DNA of 41,818 nucleotides, from NCBI GenBank assembly GCA_902806345.1, contig CADCWF010000036.1, positions 1 to 41,818 on the forward strand. The letters run 5' to 3'. The first letter of the stretch is position 1, and every line of letters begins with the position of its first letter. Under the pieces are notes generated by a model. That model saw only the letters and a list, made by a program, of their open reading frames with translations. It ran no database searches and had not been told where the DNA came from. Positions 16,648 to 25,225 of the stretch are shown here, in pieces. The DNA comes from an uncultured Thermomicrobiales bacterium (GTDB taxonomy: Bacteria > Chloroflexota > Chloroflexia > Thermomicrobiales > UBA6265). The position numbers and the translations under genes are program-made.

Positions 16648-16959
16648 GGCGCAAGTCGAGGAGCGGTGCCACCCCGGAGTCATCATGACCGTAGGAAAGG
16701 GTCTCCCACCGAAGCGGCGTTTTCGTCCGATCGAGCGACGATGGGCGAAGCCGCGAAGACGGGAGGGTCGGGCCGTTTGCGACCACCGGCGGTATCCCGC
16801 CGACGAGGCCGGCCCGGGCAGGAGGCCCGGCCCTGCCCCTGGTGCAATCGCGCACCTGCAATCTTGGCCGCGGCTGAAGCCATGCGGCGTCCGGGACGCC
16901 GGGCGCTCGGCCCGAAATCGGTGCCTTCTTGCCCACCCCGCCCTGCTATACTCGTGTGC
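16648..16959. other. Intergenic region with two hairpins
   Basis: No gene is supportable. A perfect stem CGGCGG-TATC-CCGCCG (16787-16802) and a second stem GGGCAGG (16816-16822) with CCTGCCC (16832-16838) lie about 150 nt after the kinase stop codon. They may terminate the kinase transcript, though no T-run follows. The last 35 nt hold the promoter of the metal-sensor gene. Confidence 0.45.
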
Positions 16960-16978
16960 ATGATCGCACACATGATCG
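16947..16978 (+). promoter_or_regulatory. -10 box and candidate operator overlapping a start codon
   Basis: TATACT (16947-16952) ends 7 nt before ATG 16960, so transcription would start at or beside the start codon and the mRNA would be leaderless; no ribosome binding site precedes the ATG. An inverted repeat GTGTGC-ATGATC-GCACAC (about 16955-16972) and a direct repeat of ATGATCG (16960, 16972) overlap the start region and are candidate binding sites for the encoded repressor. The -35 region is weak (TTCTTG at 16926-16931). Confidence 0.5.
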
Positions 16979-17439
16979 GCGAGACTCGGACTGAACGCGA
17001 TGGCTGCTCGGTGGTCGAACTCCACCCCCAGGCGGTGCGGGCGGCCCGGAACCGCCTGGTATCGGCGCCGCCAGCGGAGAGGGTCGCCGCGCTCTTCGCC
17101 CTGCTGGCCGATCCCACCCGGGCCCGCCTGCTGACCGCCCTCGGTGACGCCGAGCTCTGCGTCTGCGACCTCGCGGTCGCGACCGGGGTCAACCGCACCA
17201 CCGTCTCCCACGCGCTGCGGGCGCTGCGCGAGGCCGGCCTCGTCCGCCGCCGCCGCAGCGGCAAGGTCGTCTACTACGGGCTGGCCGATGATCACGTGGC
17301 CGCGCTGCTGGCGATGGGCCTCGCCCACGCTGCCGAGGAGCCAAGCACCGACGAGCCGGCCACCGGGGAGGTGACCGCCCACGGACCGGTGGCGCGCCGG
17401 GCGACCGTCAAGGTGGTTGCTGCGGGGCAGGGTCGATGA
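16960..17439 (+). CDS. cadC: ArsR/SmtB-family metal-responsive repressor, CadC-like
   Basis: A winged-helix repressor of 159 residues (155 if ATG 16972 is used) that should release DNA when it binds Zn, Cd or Pb. The HTH core is clear: LADPTRARLLTALGDAELCV, then TGVNRTTVSHALRALREAGL and RRRRSGKVVYYGLADDHV. Two metal sites are visible. The alpha-3 motif ELCVCDL has Cys67 and Cys69, as in CadC and ArsR. The alpha-5 motif fits D-x-H-x10-H-x2-E exactly (Asp110, His112, His123, Glu126), as in SmtB, CzrA and CadC. Its stop overlaps the ATG of the P-type ATPase (ATGA at 17436-17439), so sensor and exporter form one operon. The symbol is by family analogy. Confidence 0.9.
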   Translation: MIAHMIGETRTERDGCSVVELHPQAVRAARNRLVSAPPAERVAALFALLADPTRARLLTALGDAELCVCDLAVATGVNRTTVSHALRALREAGLVRRRRSGKVVYYGLADDHVAALLAMGLAHAAEEPSTDEPATGEVTAHGPVARRATVKVVAAGQGR

Positions 17440-19913
17440 GCGCCTCGGAGACCCTCGCGAGGCCCGAAAGCGCCGTGGGAACCACGGCGGGGCCGGCGAC
17501 CGTCGAGACGACGCTGCCGGTGCGCGGCCTCGACTGCGCGGTCTGCGCCGAGACGCTGGCGGCGGGGCTCCTCGGCACGCCCGGAATCGCCGCCGCCAGC
17601 GTCAACTTCGGCGCGGCCACCGCCAAGGTTGTCTTCGACCCGGCGCGCACCGACCCCGACCGGGTCGTCGCCCGGATCCGGGCGCTCGGCTACGAGACTG
17701 ACGCGCCGGCGGGCGAGACGCTCCTCTTCGACCTGCGGGGGATGGACTGCGGCGACTGCGCCCGCTCCGTCGAGAAGACCGTCGCGGCATTGCCAGGGGT
17801 CGCCCTGGCGGCGGTCAACTTTGGCGCTGCCACCCTGGCGGTGACGCCGAGTCCGGGCGGGCGCCTCGCGACGGGGGTAGTCACTGGGGCCGTCGCCCGC
17901 GCCGGCTACGAGGCGACCCTGCGCGATGGTGCCCGGACAGCGGCGCGGATCCCGCTCTGGCGGGAGCGTCGCCTCTGGCCGGTCGCGGTGGCCGCCGCCC
18001 TCTGGCTCGCGGCGACGCTGCTCGGGGAGGCGGATGTCCACCCCCGGCTGCCGGTTGCCCTGTTCGCCGCGGCGATCGGTCTCGGCGGCTGGCCGTTTGC
18101 CCGCGCCGGGCTCCAGGCCGTCCGCGCCCGCCGCCTCGACATGAACGTGCTGATGACCGTCTCCGCGCTCGGCGCCGCCGTCCTCGGCGAGTGGGGCGAG
18201 GGGGCGATGGTCGTCGTCCTCTTCGCCTTCGGCTCGACGCTCCAGGCGCTGACGCTCGACCGCACGCGGGGGGCGATCCGGGCCCTGATGGACCTCTCGC
18301 CGCCGCTGGCGACGGTCCTTCGCAACGGCGTCGAGGAGATCGTGCCGACCGCGGCCCTCCGGCCTGGCGATTCCGTCCGGGTGCGGCCCGGCGAACGGCT
18401 CCCTGCCGACGGGACCGTGACCACGGGCGCTTCGGCGGTCGACCAGTCGGCGATCACCGGGGAGTCGATCCCGGTCGACCGAGCCCCCGGCGATGCCGTC
18501 TACGCCGGCACGGTCAACGGGCAGGGCAGCCTCCGGGTCGCAGTGACGGCGCCGGCCGCAGACTCGACCCTGGCCCAGATCATCCACCTCGTCGAGGAGG
18601 CCCAGGGCTCGAAGGCGCCGTCGCAGGCGACGGTCGACCGCTTCGCCGCGGTCTACACGCCGGTGGTGATCGCGGTCGCCGGTCTGCTTGCCTTGGGCGG
18701 CTGGTTGGTGGCCGACGACCCCCGGGCCTGGGTCTACCGGGCGCTGACGTTGCTGGTAATCGCCTGCCCGTGCGCGCTGGTGATCTCGACTCCGGTCGCC
18801 ATCGTCTCGGCGATCGGGGCGGCGACGCGGCGGGGCGTGCTGGTCAAGGGCGGGGCCGCGCTGGAGGCGGCGGGGTCGGCGAGGAGCGTTGCCTTCGACA
18901 AGACCGGCACCTTGACCGAGGGCCGGCCCCGGGTCGTCGCCGTCGTTGCGGCCGACGGCGGGGCTGCGGTGGAGCGCGAGGTCGTGGCGCTGGCGGCGGC
19001 GGTCGAGGCGCTCTCGGAGCACCCGCTGGGCCGGGCGGTCGTCGCCTTCGCCCGCCACGAAGGGATCGCCTGGCCCGAGGCGTACGAATTCGCGGCCGAG
19101 CCGGGACGCGGCGCCCGCGCGATCGTCGACGGACGAACGGTGGCCGTCGGCAGCGGTCGGTGGGCCTCCGACACGGGAGTCCTCGTCGCCGGTCCTCTGG
19201 CGGAGAGGGTGGCACGGATCGGCGTGGCCGGGCAGACGCCGCTGGTCGTGGCCGTCGACGGCGCGGCGGTCGGCGCGATCGCGGTCGCCGACACGCCGCG
19301 AGCGGGAGCGGCGGCCGCGATCGCCGCGCTGCGGGATGCCGGCATCCGCCACGTCGCGGTCGTCACCGGCGACACCCGGGCCACCGGAGCGGCGGTGGCG
19401 GCAGCGGTCGGCGCCGACGAGACGCTGGCCGAGACGCTGCCGGCCGACAAGGCCGCAGTGGTGGCGGCGTTGCGGGCGACGCACGGGCCGGTCCTGATGG
19501 TCGGCGACGGCGTGAACGACGCCCCCGCCCTGGTGGCGGCCGACGTCGGCATCGCGATGGGCCTCCGCGGCACCGACGTCGCGCTGGAGGCGGCCGACAT
19601 GGCGCTGATGCGCGACGACCTCTCGGCCCTCCCCGGCGTCGTTCGCCTCTCCCGCCGGACGACCCGGATCATCCGCCAGAACATCGCGCTCTCGCTCGTG
19701 GTGAAGGTAGCAGCCCTGGCGCTGGCAGCGACCGGGCTGGTCGGGCTCTGGGGGGCGGTTCTCGCCGACATGGGCACGTCGCTGTTGGTGACGCTGAACG
19801 GGATGCGCCTGGCGCGGGACGAGCGGGAACGGGGATCCCTTACCCCCCGACCCGCGACCCACTCCGCCGGTACCCCGCCGCCGCGGCAGGAGAGGGGGAG
19901 TGCCGCCGATTGA
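17436..19913 (+). CDS. cadA: P1B-2 type Zn/Cd/Pb-exporting ATPase
   Basis: An 825-residue heavy-metal P-type ATPase that pumps divalent soft metals out of the cytoplasm. Two N-terminal metal-binding domains carry CxxC motifs: Cys34-AV-Cys37 and GMDCGDC (Cys105, Cys108). Catalytic landmarks are ITGESIPVDR, membrane CPC (Cys444-Pro-Cys446), DKTGTLTEG with phosphorylated Asp488, SEHPLGRAVV and GDGVNDAPAL. The last helices hold NIALSLVVK (Asn749, Lys757) and ADMG (Asp778, Gly780), the signature of the Zn/Cd/Pb subgroup rather than the copper pumps. Coupled to the CadC-like repressor by a 4-nt overlap. The name zntA would serve equally well. Confidence 0.95.
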   Translation: MSASETLARPESAVGTTAGPATVETTLPVRGLDCAVCAETLAAGLLGTPGIAAASVNFGAATAKVVFDPARTDPDRVVARIRALGYETDAPAGETLLFDLRGMDCGDCARSVEKTVAALPGVALAAVNFGAATLAVTPSPGGRLATGVVTGAVARAGYEATLRDGARTAARIPLWRERRLWPVAVAAALWLAATLLGEADVHPRLPVALFAAAIGLGGWPFARAGLQAVRARRLDMNVLMTVSALGAAVLGEWGEGAMVVVLFAFGSTLQALTLDRTRGAIRALMDLSPPLATVLRNGVEEIVPTAALRPGDSVRVRPGERLPADGTVTTGASAVDQSAITGESIPVDRAPGDAVYAGTVNGQGSLRVAVTAPAADSTLAQIIHLVEEAQGSKAPSQATVDRFAAVYTPVVIAVAGLLALGGWLVADDPRAWVYRALTLLVIACPCALVISTPVAIVSAIGAATRRGVLVKGGAALEAAGSARSVAFDKTGTLTEGRPRVVAVVAADGGAAVEREVVALAAAVEALSEHPLGRAVVAFARHEGIAWPEAYEFAAEPGRGARAIVDGRTVAVGSGRWASDTGVLVAGPLAERVARIGVAGQTPLVVAVDGAAVGAIAVADTPRAGAAAAIAALRDAGIRHVAVVTGDTRATGAAVAAAVGADETLAETLPADKAAVVAALRATHGPVLMVGDGVNDAPALVAADVGIAMGLRGTDVALEAADMALMRDDLSALPGVVRLSRRTTRIIRQNIALSLVVKVAALALAATGLVGLWGAVLADMGTSLLVTLNGMRLARDERERGSLTPRPATHSAGTPPPRQERGSAAD

Positions 19914-19945
19914 TCGCCCCGGTGAATCGAACGCAGGCCACAGAG

Positions 19946-19970
19946 CCCCTCTCCCTCGCGGGGAAAGGGG
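19946..19970 (+). terminator. Candidate stem-loop after the metal ATPase
   Basis: CCCCTCTCCC (19946-19955) pairs with GGGGAAAGGGG (19960-19970) around a TCGC loop with one mismatch, 32 nt after the stop codon, followed by only two T residues. Similar CCCTC/GAGGG-rich intergenic runs recur (for example near 38190-38240), so this may be a dispersed repeat rather than a dedicated terminator. Confidence 0.35.
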
Positions 19971-20105
19971 TTCGGGTGAGGGCTGGCTCGATGCGTCAGC
20001 GAGCCCATGCCCCTGGAGTGGCGCAACCCCCCCAGCGACGGGTCCCCGAGCAGAGATCCTTCGCCTTCGCCATCCTGACGAAGGTCCGCGGGGTCGGCTG
20101 ATCGG

Positions 20106-22583
20106 CTACGGCACCGGCGTCGCCGAGAGCCCGTCCTCCGGCACCGGCGGCTCGATCCGGATCTCCTCGTTGAAGTCGCCGAAGGAGTAGACCATGTAGT
20201 GCCGGTTCGAGACCATCGTCTCGCGGCGAATCATCCCGGTCTCCTCGTCGACCCACCAGGCGAACCAGGCGGCAGCCGAGCGGGCCGCCCGCGGCAGGTA
20301 GAACGTGACGACACGGCAGGGCGCGCCGTCAACCTCCGCCACCGGGCCGAGGCGGAACCCCTCGGCCCCGGCGTACGTCGCGGCCCAGGCCGAGGGCAGA
20401 TAGAGCGACGGAGCGGCGCGCTCCCGCCACGACGTCTCACCTGCCTCGCGTACCCACTGGGTGTCGCCGACGACGAGCGACTGGAACCGGGAGGACCGCT
20501 CGGCGAAGGCCGCGGGGCGGCCGTCGACCGCGTCCGTCACCTCCAGCAGACTCTGGTAGAGGCTGCCGGAGCCGTCGCTCAGGCGCTGGGTGTAGCGGAC
20601 GGAGCGGAGGTCGGCGAGCCCGGCGATGGCTCGGTCGAAGACCGCTTCCGCGGCGGGGTCGGCCGACGGGGTGGGGCCACGGCCGGTCACGTTTGGATCG
20701 GGCAGGACGAACCAGAAGGGGACGCGAACGCGTTGCCCGGCCGGCGGCACCAGGGTGACGTCGGCCTGCCACCAGCCGGCGCCTGAGAGGTCGACGGCGC
20801 CAGTCGCCCAGCCGCCGAAGCGATCGGGGGTCAGTGCCACGGTCCGCTCCTCGCCGGGGTGGTCGAGTGGGCGGATCGTGAGGTCGACCATCGGCGCCTC
20901 GGCCGCTGGGAGCACCGTACCGTCAGCCGCTTCCAGCTCGAAGACGACGCCGGTCTCGCCGGGGACGGCGGGGGCCAGCGAGAGCTGCATCGCGCCGAAC
21001 TGGTCGGGGCCGAGGGGGACGCCGGCGGCCAGGTCGAGCCGGGCCAGCGTCTGCGGCGTCTCCGTCCCAGGCGCGGCGAGGAGCGGCAGCGTCGCGGCGG
21101 TGAGGAGGGCGACGAGGGCGAGCGGTGCCGCGAGCTTCAGCGCCGTGGGGACGCTCCGGGTGCCCCTGGCGGTGGTCGGGGCGGAGCTTGGAGCCAGGTC
21201 CGGGTCCGAATGCGGGACCGGGACCGAGGAAGCGGTCGTGCCCGCAGCCGCGCCCCCGCCCGAGCCGAGGCGAGCGCCGGCAGCGAAGGCCAGAGCCGCA
21301 GCCGGTTTTCGACCGTGGACGAGCCCGGCGCGGGCGGTCAGCGCGAGGGCTCCCAGCAGCGGCAGGCAGGCGAGGAGCAGCAGCCAGCCATAGCCACCGC
21401 CCCAGAGGTTCTCGGGGCGGGGGAGAACGAACGCCGCGGCGGCCGCGCCGGCGACGAGTGCGGCGAGGCCGAGCGGCAAGGCCAGCCGAGCGAAGCCGGT
21501 GGTCGGGATGGCGCGCTCGGCGTCCGGCTGATCGTTCCTCGTCGAGCGGGGCACTCGACCGACGAGGGCGGCGACGAGGCTCCCGGCGAAGAGCGTCAGC
21601 GAAACGATGCAGACGACCTCGGCGACTGCCCCGAGTGGCCGCACCGCTCCATCCGCCGAGGCGGCGTGGCCGGAGAGCCCGAGGCCAACCAGGGCGGCAA
21701 CCGCCAAGCCGATCCCGGCGAATGCTGCCGATGCCGGCGGCGCGGCGGCGCGGCGGGTAGCGAGCAGCCCGAGCGTCAGCAGCGCGAGCAGGGCCAGCGC
21801 AACGAGGCGGAGCCACCACACCCCCGCCATGGCGGCGAAGGCGTCCGCCAGCGGGGCGGCGCTCGAGAGCACGGTCCCCAGGACCGGTTCGGCGGCCGTT
21901 GCCAGCAACGCGACGGTGGCACCAGCCGCGGCAACCACGCCCGCCGCGCCCGGGATCGCCGCCCCGACGCGCCGTCCCACCAGCCCGAGCAAGGCGACCC
22001 CGGCCGCGAGCGCCGTGCCGAGGACGGCGAGCCACCGCACCACCACCGCCCAGGGCTGGGGCCATTGGCCGTCGGTGACGGCGGCGCCCGGGATCCGGCC
22101 GCCGGCGACGCGGAATGCGAACGTGCCGGCAACCGGCCGCCCCTCGGCGTCCGGGACCGACCAGCCGATCGTCCAGGGCCCCTCCCCGATTCGATCGGGC
22201 AGGGGCGCCACGACGTGGCGGGTATCGACGGGGTCGATGGTCGCCGCGAGCGGGGTGACGGCGCCCCGCCGATCGATCAGGGAGACGACGACGGCCGGCA
22301 CCGGTTCGAGGAAGAAGAGCTCGACCTCGGTCGGAGCGCCGGTAACCGTCGCGTCCTCGGTCGGCAGGCTCTCGACGAGCCGCGGCTCGGCGCCGGCGGA
22401 CCGTGGTGCAAGGGCAAACGCGACGAGCGCGAGCAGCCAGGCGGCGAGCAGGAAGCCGCCTCCCCCAGCCGCTCCTCCTCGGAGGCCCCGGGGCGGGGGG
22501 GAGGGGATCCCCCGCCGGTGGCCCTCGGTTGGTTCTCGACGCTGGCGCGATTGGTGAGACGGGTGGCGGAACGAGGCGAGCAT
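20106..22583 (-). CDS. Mosaic CopC/CopD-like membrane protein with LppX-like C-terminus
   Basis: An 825-residue protein from ATG 22583. Residues 43-60 are a signal or anchor helix, followed by a CopC-like beta domain (about 65-157: PTEVELFFLEPVPAVVVSL, then GPWTIGWSVPDAEGRPVAGT). A polytopic CopD-like region of eight or more helices follows, then a YtkA/FixH-like beta domain and a C-terminal region (from about 640) resembling LolA/LppX-type lipid-binding folds (FQSLVVGDTQWVREAGETSW). CopC usually begins with a copper-binding His after cleavage; here the mature start reads AEPRLVESLPTED, so that ligand is lost. A copper role is therefore doubtful. It diverges from the DUF59 gene and converges on the metal ATPase. 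Confidence 0.75.
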   Translation of the reverse strand: MLASFRHPSHQSRQRREPTEGHRRGIPSPPPRGLRGGAAGGGGFLLAAWLLALVAFALAPRSAGAEPRLVESLPTEDATVTGAPTEVELFFLEPVPAVVVSLIDRRGAVTPLAATIDPVDTRHVVAPLPDRIGEGPWTIGWSVPDAEGRPVAGTFAFRVAGGRIPGAAVTDGQWPQPWAVVVRWLAVLGTALAAGVALLGLVGRRVGAAIPGAAGVVAAAGATVALLATAAEPVLGTVLSSAAPLADAFAAMAGVWWLRLVALALLALLTLGLLATRRAAAPPASAAFAGIGLAVAALVGLGLSGHAASADGAVRPLGAVAEVVCIVSLTLFAGSLVAALVGRVPRSTRNDQPDAERAIPTTGFARLALPLGLAALVAGAAAAAFVLPRPENLWGGGYGWLLLLACLPLLGALALTARAGLVHGRKPAAALAFAAGARLGSGGGAAAGTTASSVPVPHSDPDLAPSSAPTTARGTRSVPTALKLAAPLALVALLTAATLPLLAAPGTETPQTLARLDLAAGVPLGPDQFGAMQLSLAPAVPGETGVVFELEAADGTVLPAAEAPMVDLTIRPLDHPGEERTVALTPDRFGGWATGAVDLSGAGWWQADVTLVPPAGQRVRVPFWFVLPDPNVTGRGPTPSADPAAEAVFDRAIAGLADLRSVRYTQRLSDGSGSLYQSLLEVTDAVDGRPAAFAERSSRFQSLVVGDTQWVREAGETSWRERAAPSLYLPSAWAATYAGAEGFRLGPVAEVDGAPCRVVTFYLPRAARSAAAWFAWWVDEETGMIRRETMVSNRHYMVYSFGDFNEEIRIEPPVPEDGLSATPVP

Positions 22584-22838
22584 CGGGCAACCTCGGGCAG
22601 GCAGTGGGGCCGGGGCACACCGCCTGGCCGGGGGGCAAGCGTACCAATCGGGCCGGTGCGGAGGGAGGGGCGGGGACGCTGGTCCGGCAGGCATCCCGTA
22701 GCCAGCCCGGCGACCTCATGGGCAGGATCGCCGCCGGGCACCGTCCGAGTGCCCGCTGGCGTGACCGGCGCGTACACTTGGCGGCAGACGGACGATCGCT
22801 CGCGCCGACGCCGCGCCACCACCAGGCAAGGAGCCACC

Positions 22839-23147
22839 ATGGCCGCATTCACCGAAGAGCAGGTCCTCGAAAACCTGCGCAACGTCTACGACCCCGAGAT
22901 CGGCGTCAACATCGTCGACCTCGGCCTCGTCTACGACGTCGACGTCGCCGACGCCGGCGACGTGTTGATCACGATGACGCTTACCTCGCTCGGCTGCCCG
23001 CTGGGGCCGGTCATCGTCCAGGAGGCGACCAGCGCCTTGTCCGACCTGCCGGCGATCGGCGCGGTCGACGTCAAGCTCGTCTGGTCGCCGCCATGGTCGC
23101 CCGAGAAGATGAGCGAGGAAGCGCGGGACGAACTGGGTATCTGGTAG
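22839..23147 (+). CDS. DUF59/MIP18-family iron-sulfur assembly protein
   Basis: A complete 102-residue single-domain protein from ATG 22839, with AAGGAG at 22828-22833. The family pattern is plain: EEQVLENLRNVYDPEIGVNI, VDLGLVYDVDV, and TSLGCPLGPVIVQEA with the conserved Cys, then VKLVWSPPWSPEKMSEEAR. SufT and PaaD-like members of this family help mature Fe-S proteins. No suf genes are near, so it stands alone, as it often does. A TACACT element at 22773-22778 may be a -10 box, but no good -35 accompanies it. Confidence 0.9.
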   Translation: MAAFTEEQVLENLRNVYDPEIGVNIVDLGLVYDVDVADAGDVLITMTLTSLGCPLGPVIVQEATSALSDLPAIGAVDVKLVWSPPWSPEKMSEEARDELGIW

Positions 23148-23663
23148 CGAGGGGCCGGAGATCGACCCTTCGGCGCCGAGCCGGGCGTTGTATGGAAGCG
23201 AAACCCCGTGCCGTTGGGTCCGGCAATCATTGGCCGCGCCGAAGCGATGCAACGTTCCACTGGCGGTGCCGTCATTGCTTCGGCCTCAGGTGCGCGAAAA
23301 CCCGCGGTTTGGTCCTCGGGCCGAAGCGGCGAAGCGCAATGCATCGGGCCAAGAAAGTTCGGGTGCGGCGTCCGCGCCAAAGAGGCAAGCAGCAAGGCGG
23401 CCGGGCTGAAGCTCGGAGGGGCCCCTTTGGAGGGTTCGGACGATCTGCGGGAATGGGTTCGGACCGGCGCCCAGGTTGAGTGTCCGGTCGACGCGGCCAA
23501 CGCCCCCCTCCGGTCTCAGGGCCATAGCCGTGTTCCAGTTGCGTTTCAGCTTGGTCCCGTGACGGCCGGACCCAGCCGCCGTCCGTGCTCATCGAGACCG
23601 GGGGCCGCCGTCGCCCACCGCGATTGCTACAATCGATGGGCTTGTACGTACACGAGGGCGGGG
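23148..23663. other. 516-nt intergenic region
   Basis: No gene is supportable; the open plus-strand frame that reaches upstream from the deacetylase reads like non-coding sequence. A TACAAT at 23628-23633, 30 nt before the deacetylase ATG, is a possible -10 box without a good -35. The 23230-23350 part contains several partly complementary GAAGC/GCTTC runs, which may be a degenerate repeat. Confidence 0.4.
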
Positions 23664-24806
23664 ATGAGGCTGGCTGGACTCGGGCGAATCGGCGTCCTGG
23701 CAGTGCTTGCCGGATTGCTGGCTGGCTGCGCCGCCGGTTCGCCGGCCATCGTTCCCCCCGAGGCCGGCGATTCCGCGTCGCTCGCCCCTGTCGTGCTTGA
23801 GACGCCGACGCCGACCTCCGTGGTGCTCTCCGACGCGCCGACCGCCGCCCCGGCCGCGGCCCCTCCCGAACCGCGATCCCGGCGGACGGTCGCACCGGAC
23901 GTGCCGACTGGGGACGACGGCCAGAAAGCTGATCCAACCCCCGATTCGGGTTCGACCGCGGCTCCAGGCGATACCAACGCGGCGCAGCGCGTCGCGTTTG
24001 CCCAGGGCGCCATCCAGTCATTGGCTCCCGAGCCTGAGGCCCCGACCGCACCCCAACCAGACGGGAACGGCCAACCGGCCGCCGCGCAGGCGGCCCCGGA
24101 ATCGGCCTCACAAGCGGCGCTCCCTGCCGCCCAGGGGGGAGAGCGGCCGCCGGCCCGAGCAGCGCCGAGCGACGGCATGAGCCTGCTCGTCGAAGGCGGG
24201 AACAACGGGCGGCCGGAGGTGGCGCTCACCTTCGACGCCGGTGCCGACACCGGTTACGCCGAGGCGATCCTCGACCTTCTCCGCGACGAGGGCATCCCGG
24301 CTACGTTCGGCATCACCGGCCAATGGGCCGAGTTGAACCCCGAGCTGATCCGGCGGATGGTGGCCGAGGGGCACCAGCTCATCAACCACACGTGGACCCA
24401 CCAGTCGATGACCGGCGTCAACGGCGGACTGCCGCCGATGGACTACGCCCAACTCGCCGACGAGCTGGCCAGGACCGAGCAGATCGTCCTTGACCTCACC
24501 GGCTACGCGATGGCGCCCTACTACCGGCCACCCTACGGCGACTACGACGCGGCCACCCTCGGCTGGCTCTTCGAGCTGGGTTACCCGTTCACCATCATGT
24601 GGACCTGCGATTCCCAGGGCTGGAAGGGCTGGGATGCCTACCAAATCCTCGAGTACTGCACCCAGGTGCCGCTCGAGGACGAGATCATCCTGATGCACGT
24701 CGGGGCCGCCGCCGCCGGCGACTACGAGGCGCTGCCGCTGCTGGTCGACCACTACCGGCGGCAGGGCCACGCCTTCGTCACCGTCGAGCAGATGCTCCAG
24801 CCGTAG
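23664..24806 (+). CDS. Polysaccharide deacetylase lipoprotein (NodB/CE4 domain)
   Basis: A 380-residue exported carbohydrate esterase. The start ATG 23664 gives a lipoprotein signal peptide with lipobox LLAGC near residue 20. About 150 residues of Ala/Pro/Thr-rich linker follow, probably spanning the wall. The NodB domain starts near residue 183: VALTFDAGAD with Asp191 and Asp195, then NHTWTHQS with metal ligands His242 and His246, and a YYRPPYGDYD motif containing the family Arg. The C-terminal DEIILMHVG supplies the last conserved His. It probably removes N-acetyl groups from peptidoglycan or an exopolysaccharide; substrate unknown. It stands alone, between intergenic regions of 516 and 419 nt. 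Confidence 0.92.
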   Translation: MRLAGLGRIGVLAVLAGLLAGCAAGSPAIVPPEAGDSASLAPVVLETPTPTSVVLSDAPTAAPAAAPPEPRSRRTVAPDVPTGDDGQKADPTPDSGSTAAPGDTNAAQRVAFAQGAIQSLAPEPEAPTAPQPDGNGQPAAAQAAPESASQAALPAAQGGERPPARAAPSDGMSLLVEGGNNGRPEVALTFDAGADTGYAEAILDLLRDEGIPATFGITGQWAELNPELIRRMVAEGHQLINHTWTHQSMTGVNGGLPPMDYAQLADELARTEQIVLDLTGYAMAPYYRPPYGDYDAATLGWLFELGYPFTIMWTCDSQGWKGWDAYQILEYCTQVPLEDEIILMHVGAAAAGDYEALPLLVDHYRRQGHAFVTVEQMLQP

Positions 24807-24908
24807 CGTGTCGACGAACGGCATCCCGTGACTTCTTGGCTGACTCGGTGATGCCGGGCGGTCCGGAGGGCCGCCCGAGGATTGGTGACTCCAGGCCACG
24901 GCGTCGGT

Positions 24909-25043
24909 GGCCCTCGGCCCCACCGTCATCCTGAGGCGAAGCCGAAGGATTTCTCTCCGACATGCACCGCCGACAAACGAGAAAACGCCGCTGCGGCGGG
25001 GGATCCTTCGCCTCGGCTCAGGATGACGGTGGGGCCGAGGGCC
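24909..25043. repeat. MITE-like palindromic element with perfect 27-bp arms
   Basis: Positions 24909-24935 and 25017-25043 are exact reverse complements (27 of 27). The inner flanks (24936-24950 and 25003-25016) pair imperfectly, around the shared GAAGGAT/ATCCTTC motif. The loop is about 50 nt with no ORF. The CATCCTGAG/CTCAGGATG plus GAAGGATCC pattern is a common style of dispersed bacterial palindrome. A partial relative lies at about 20052-20083. Confidence 0.85.
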
Positions 25044-25112
25044 CAAGTCGGGATGGATCGAGTGGTCGTGCCGCCGTGCCGGGACGGACCGGCGCGGGCC
25101 GGGTGGAAGGGC

Positions 25113-25141
25113 TTGACCCCCTCCAGTGGCTCCGCTACCGT
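25113..25141 (+). promoter_or_regulatory. Candidate promoter of the cytochrome oxidase operon
   Basis: TTGACC (25113-25118) and TACCGT (25136-25141) with 17-bp spacing lie 85 nt before the subunit II start. The similar TTGACC-N18-TACCCT before the ABC-F gene supports a shared sigma-factor preference. Confidence 0.45.
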
Positions 25142-25225
25142 TGCGCCGCGACGGGACTCCGCCTCCGGCTGGCACGAATGCCGCCGACGGGGGCCGAACC
25201 GACGGGGCTGGGGGCAGGGGCGTTG

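Noticed and set aside
18191..20101. 636-residue plus-strand frame inside the metal ATPase
   Set aside because: Out-of-frame Arg/Gly-rich translation of the ATPase gene.
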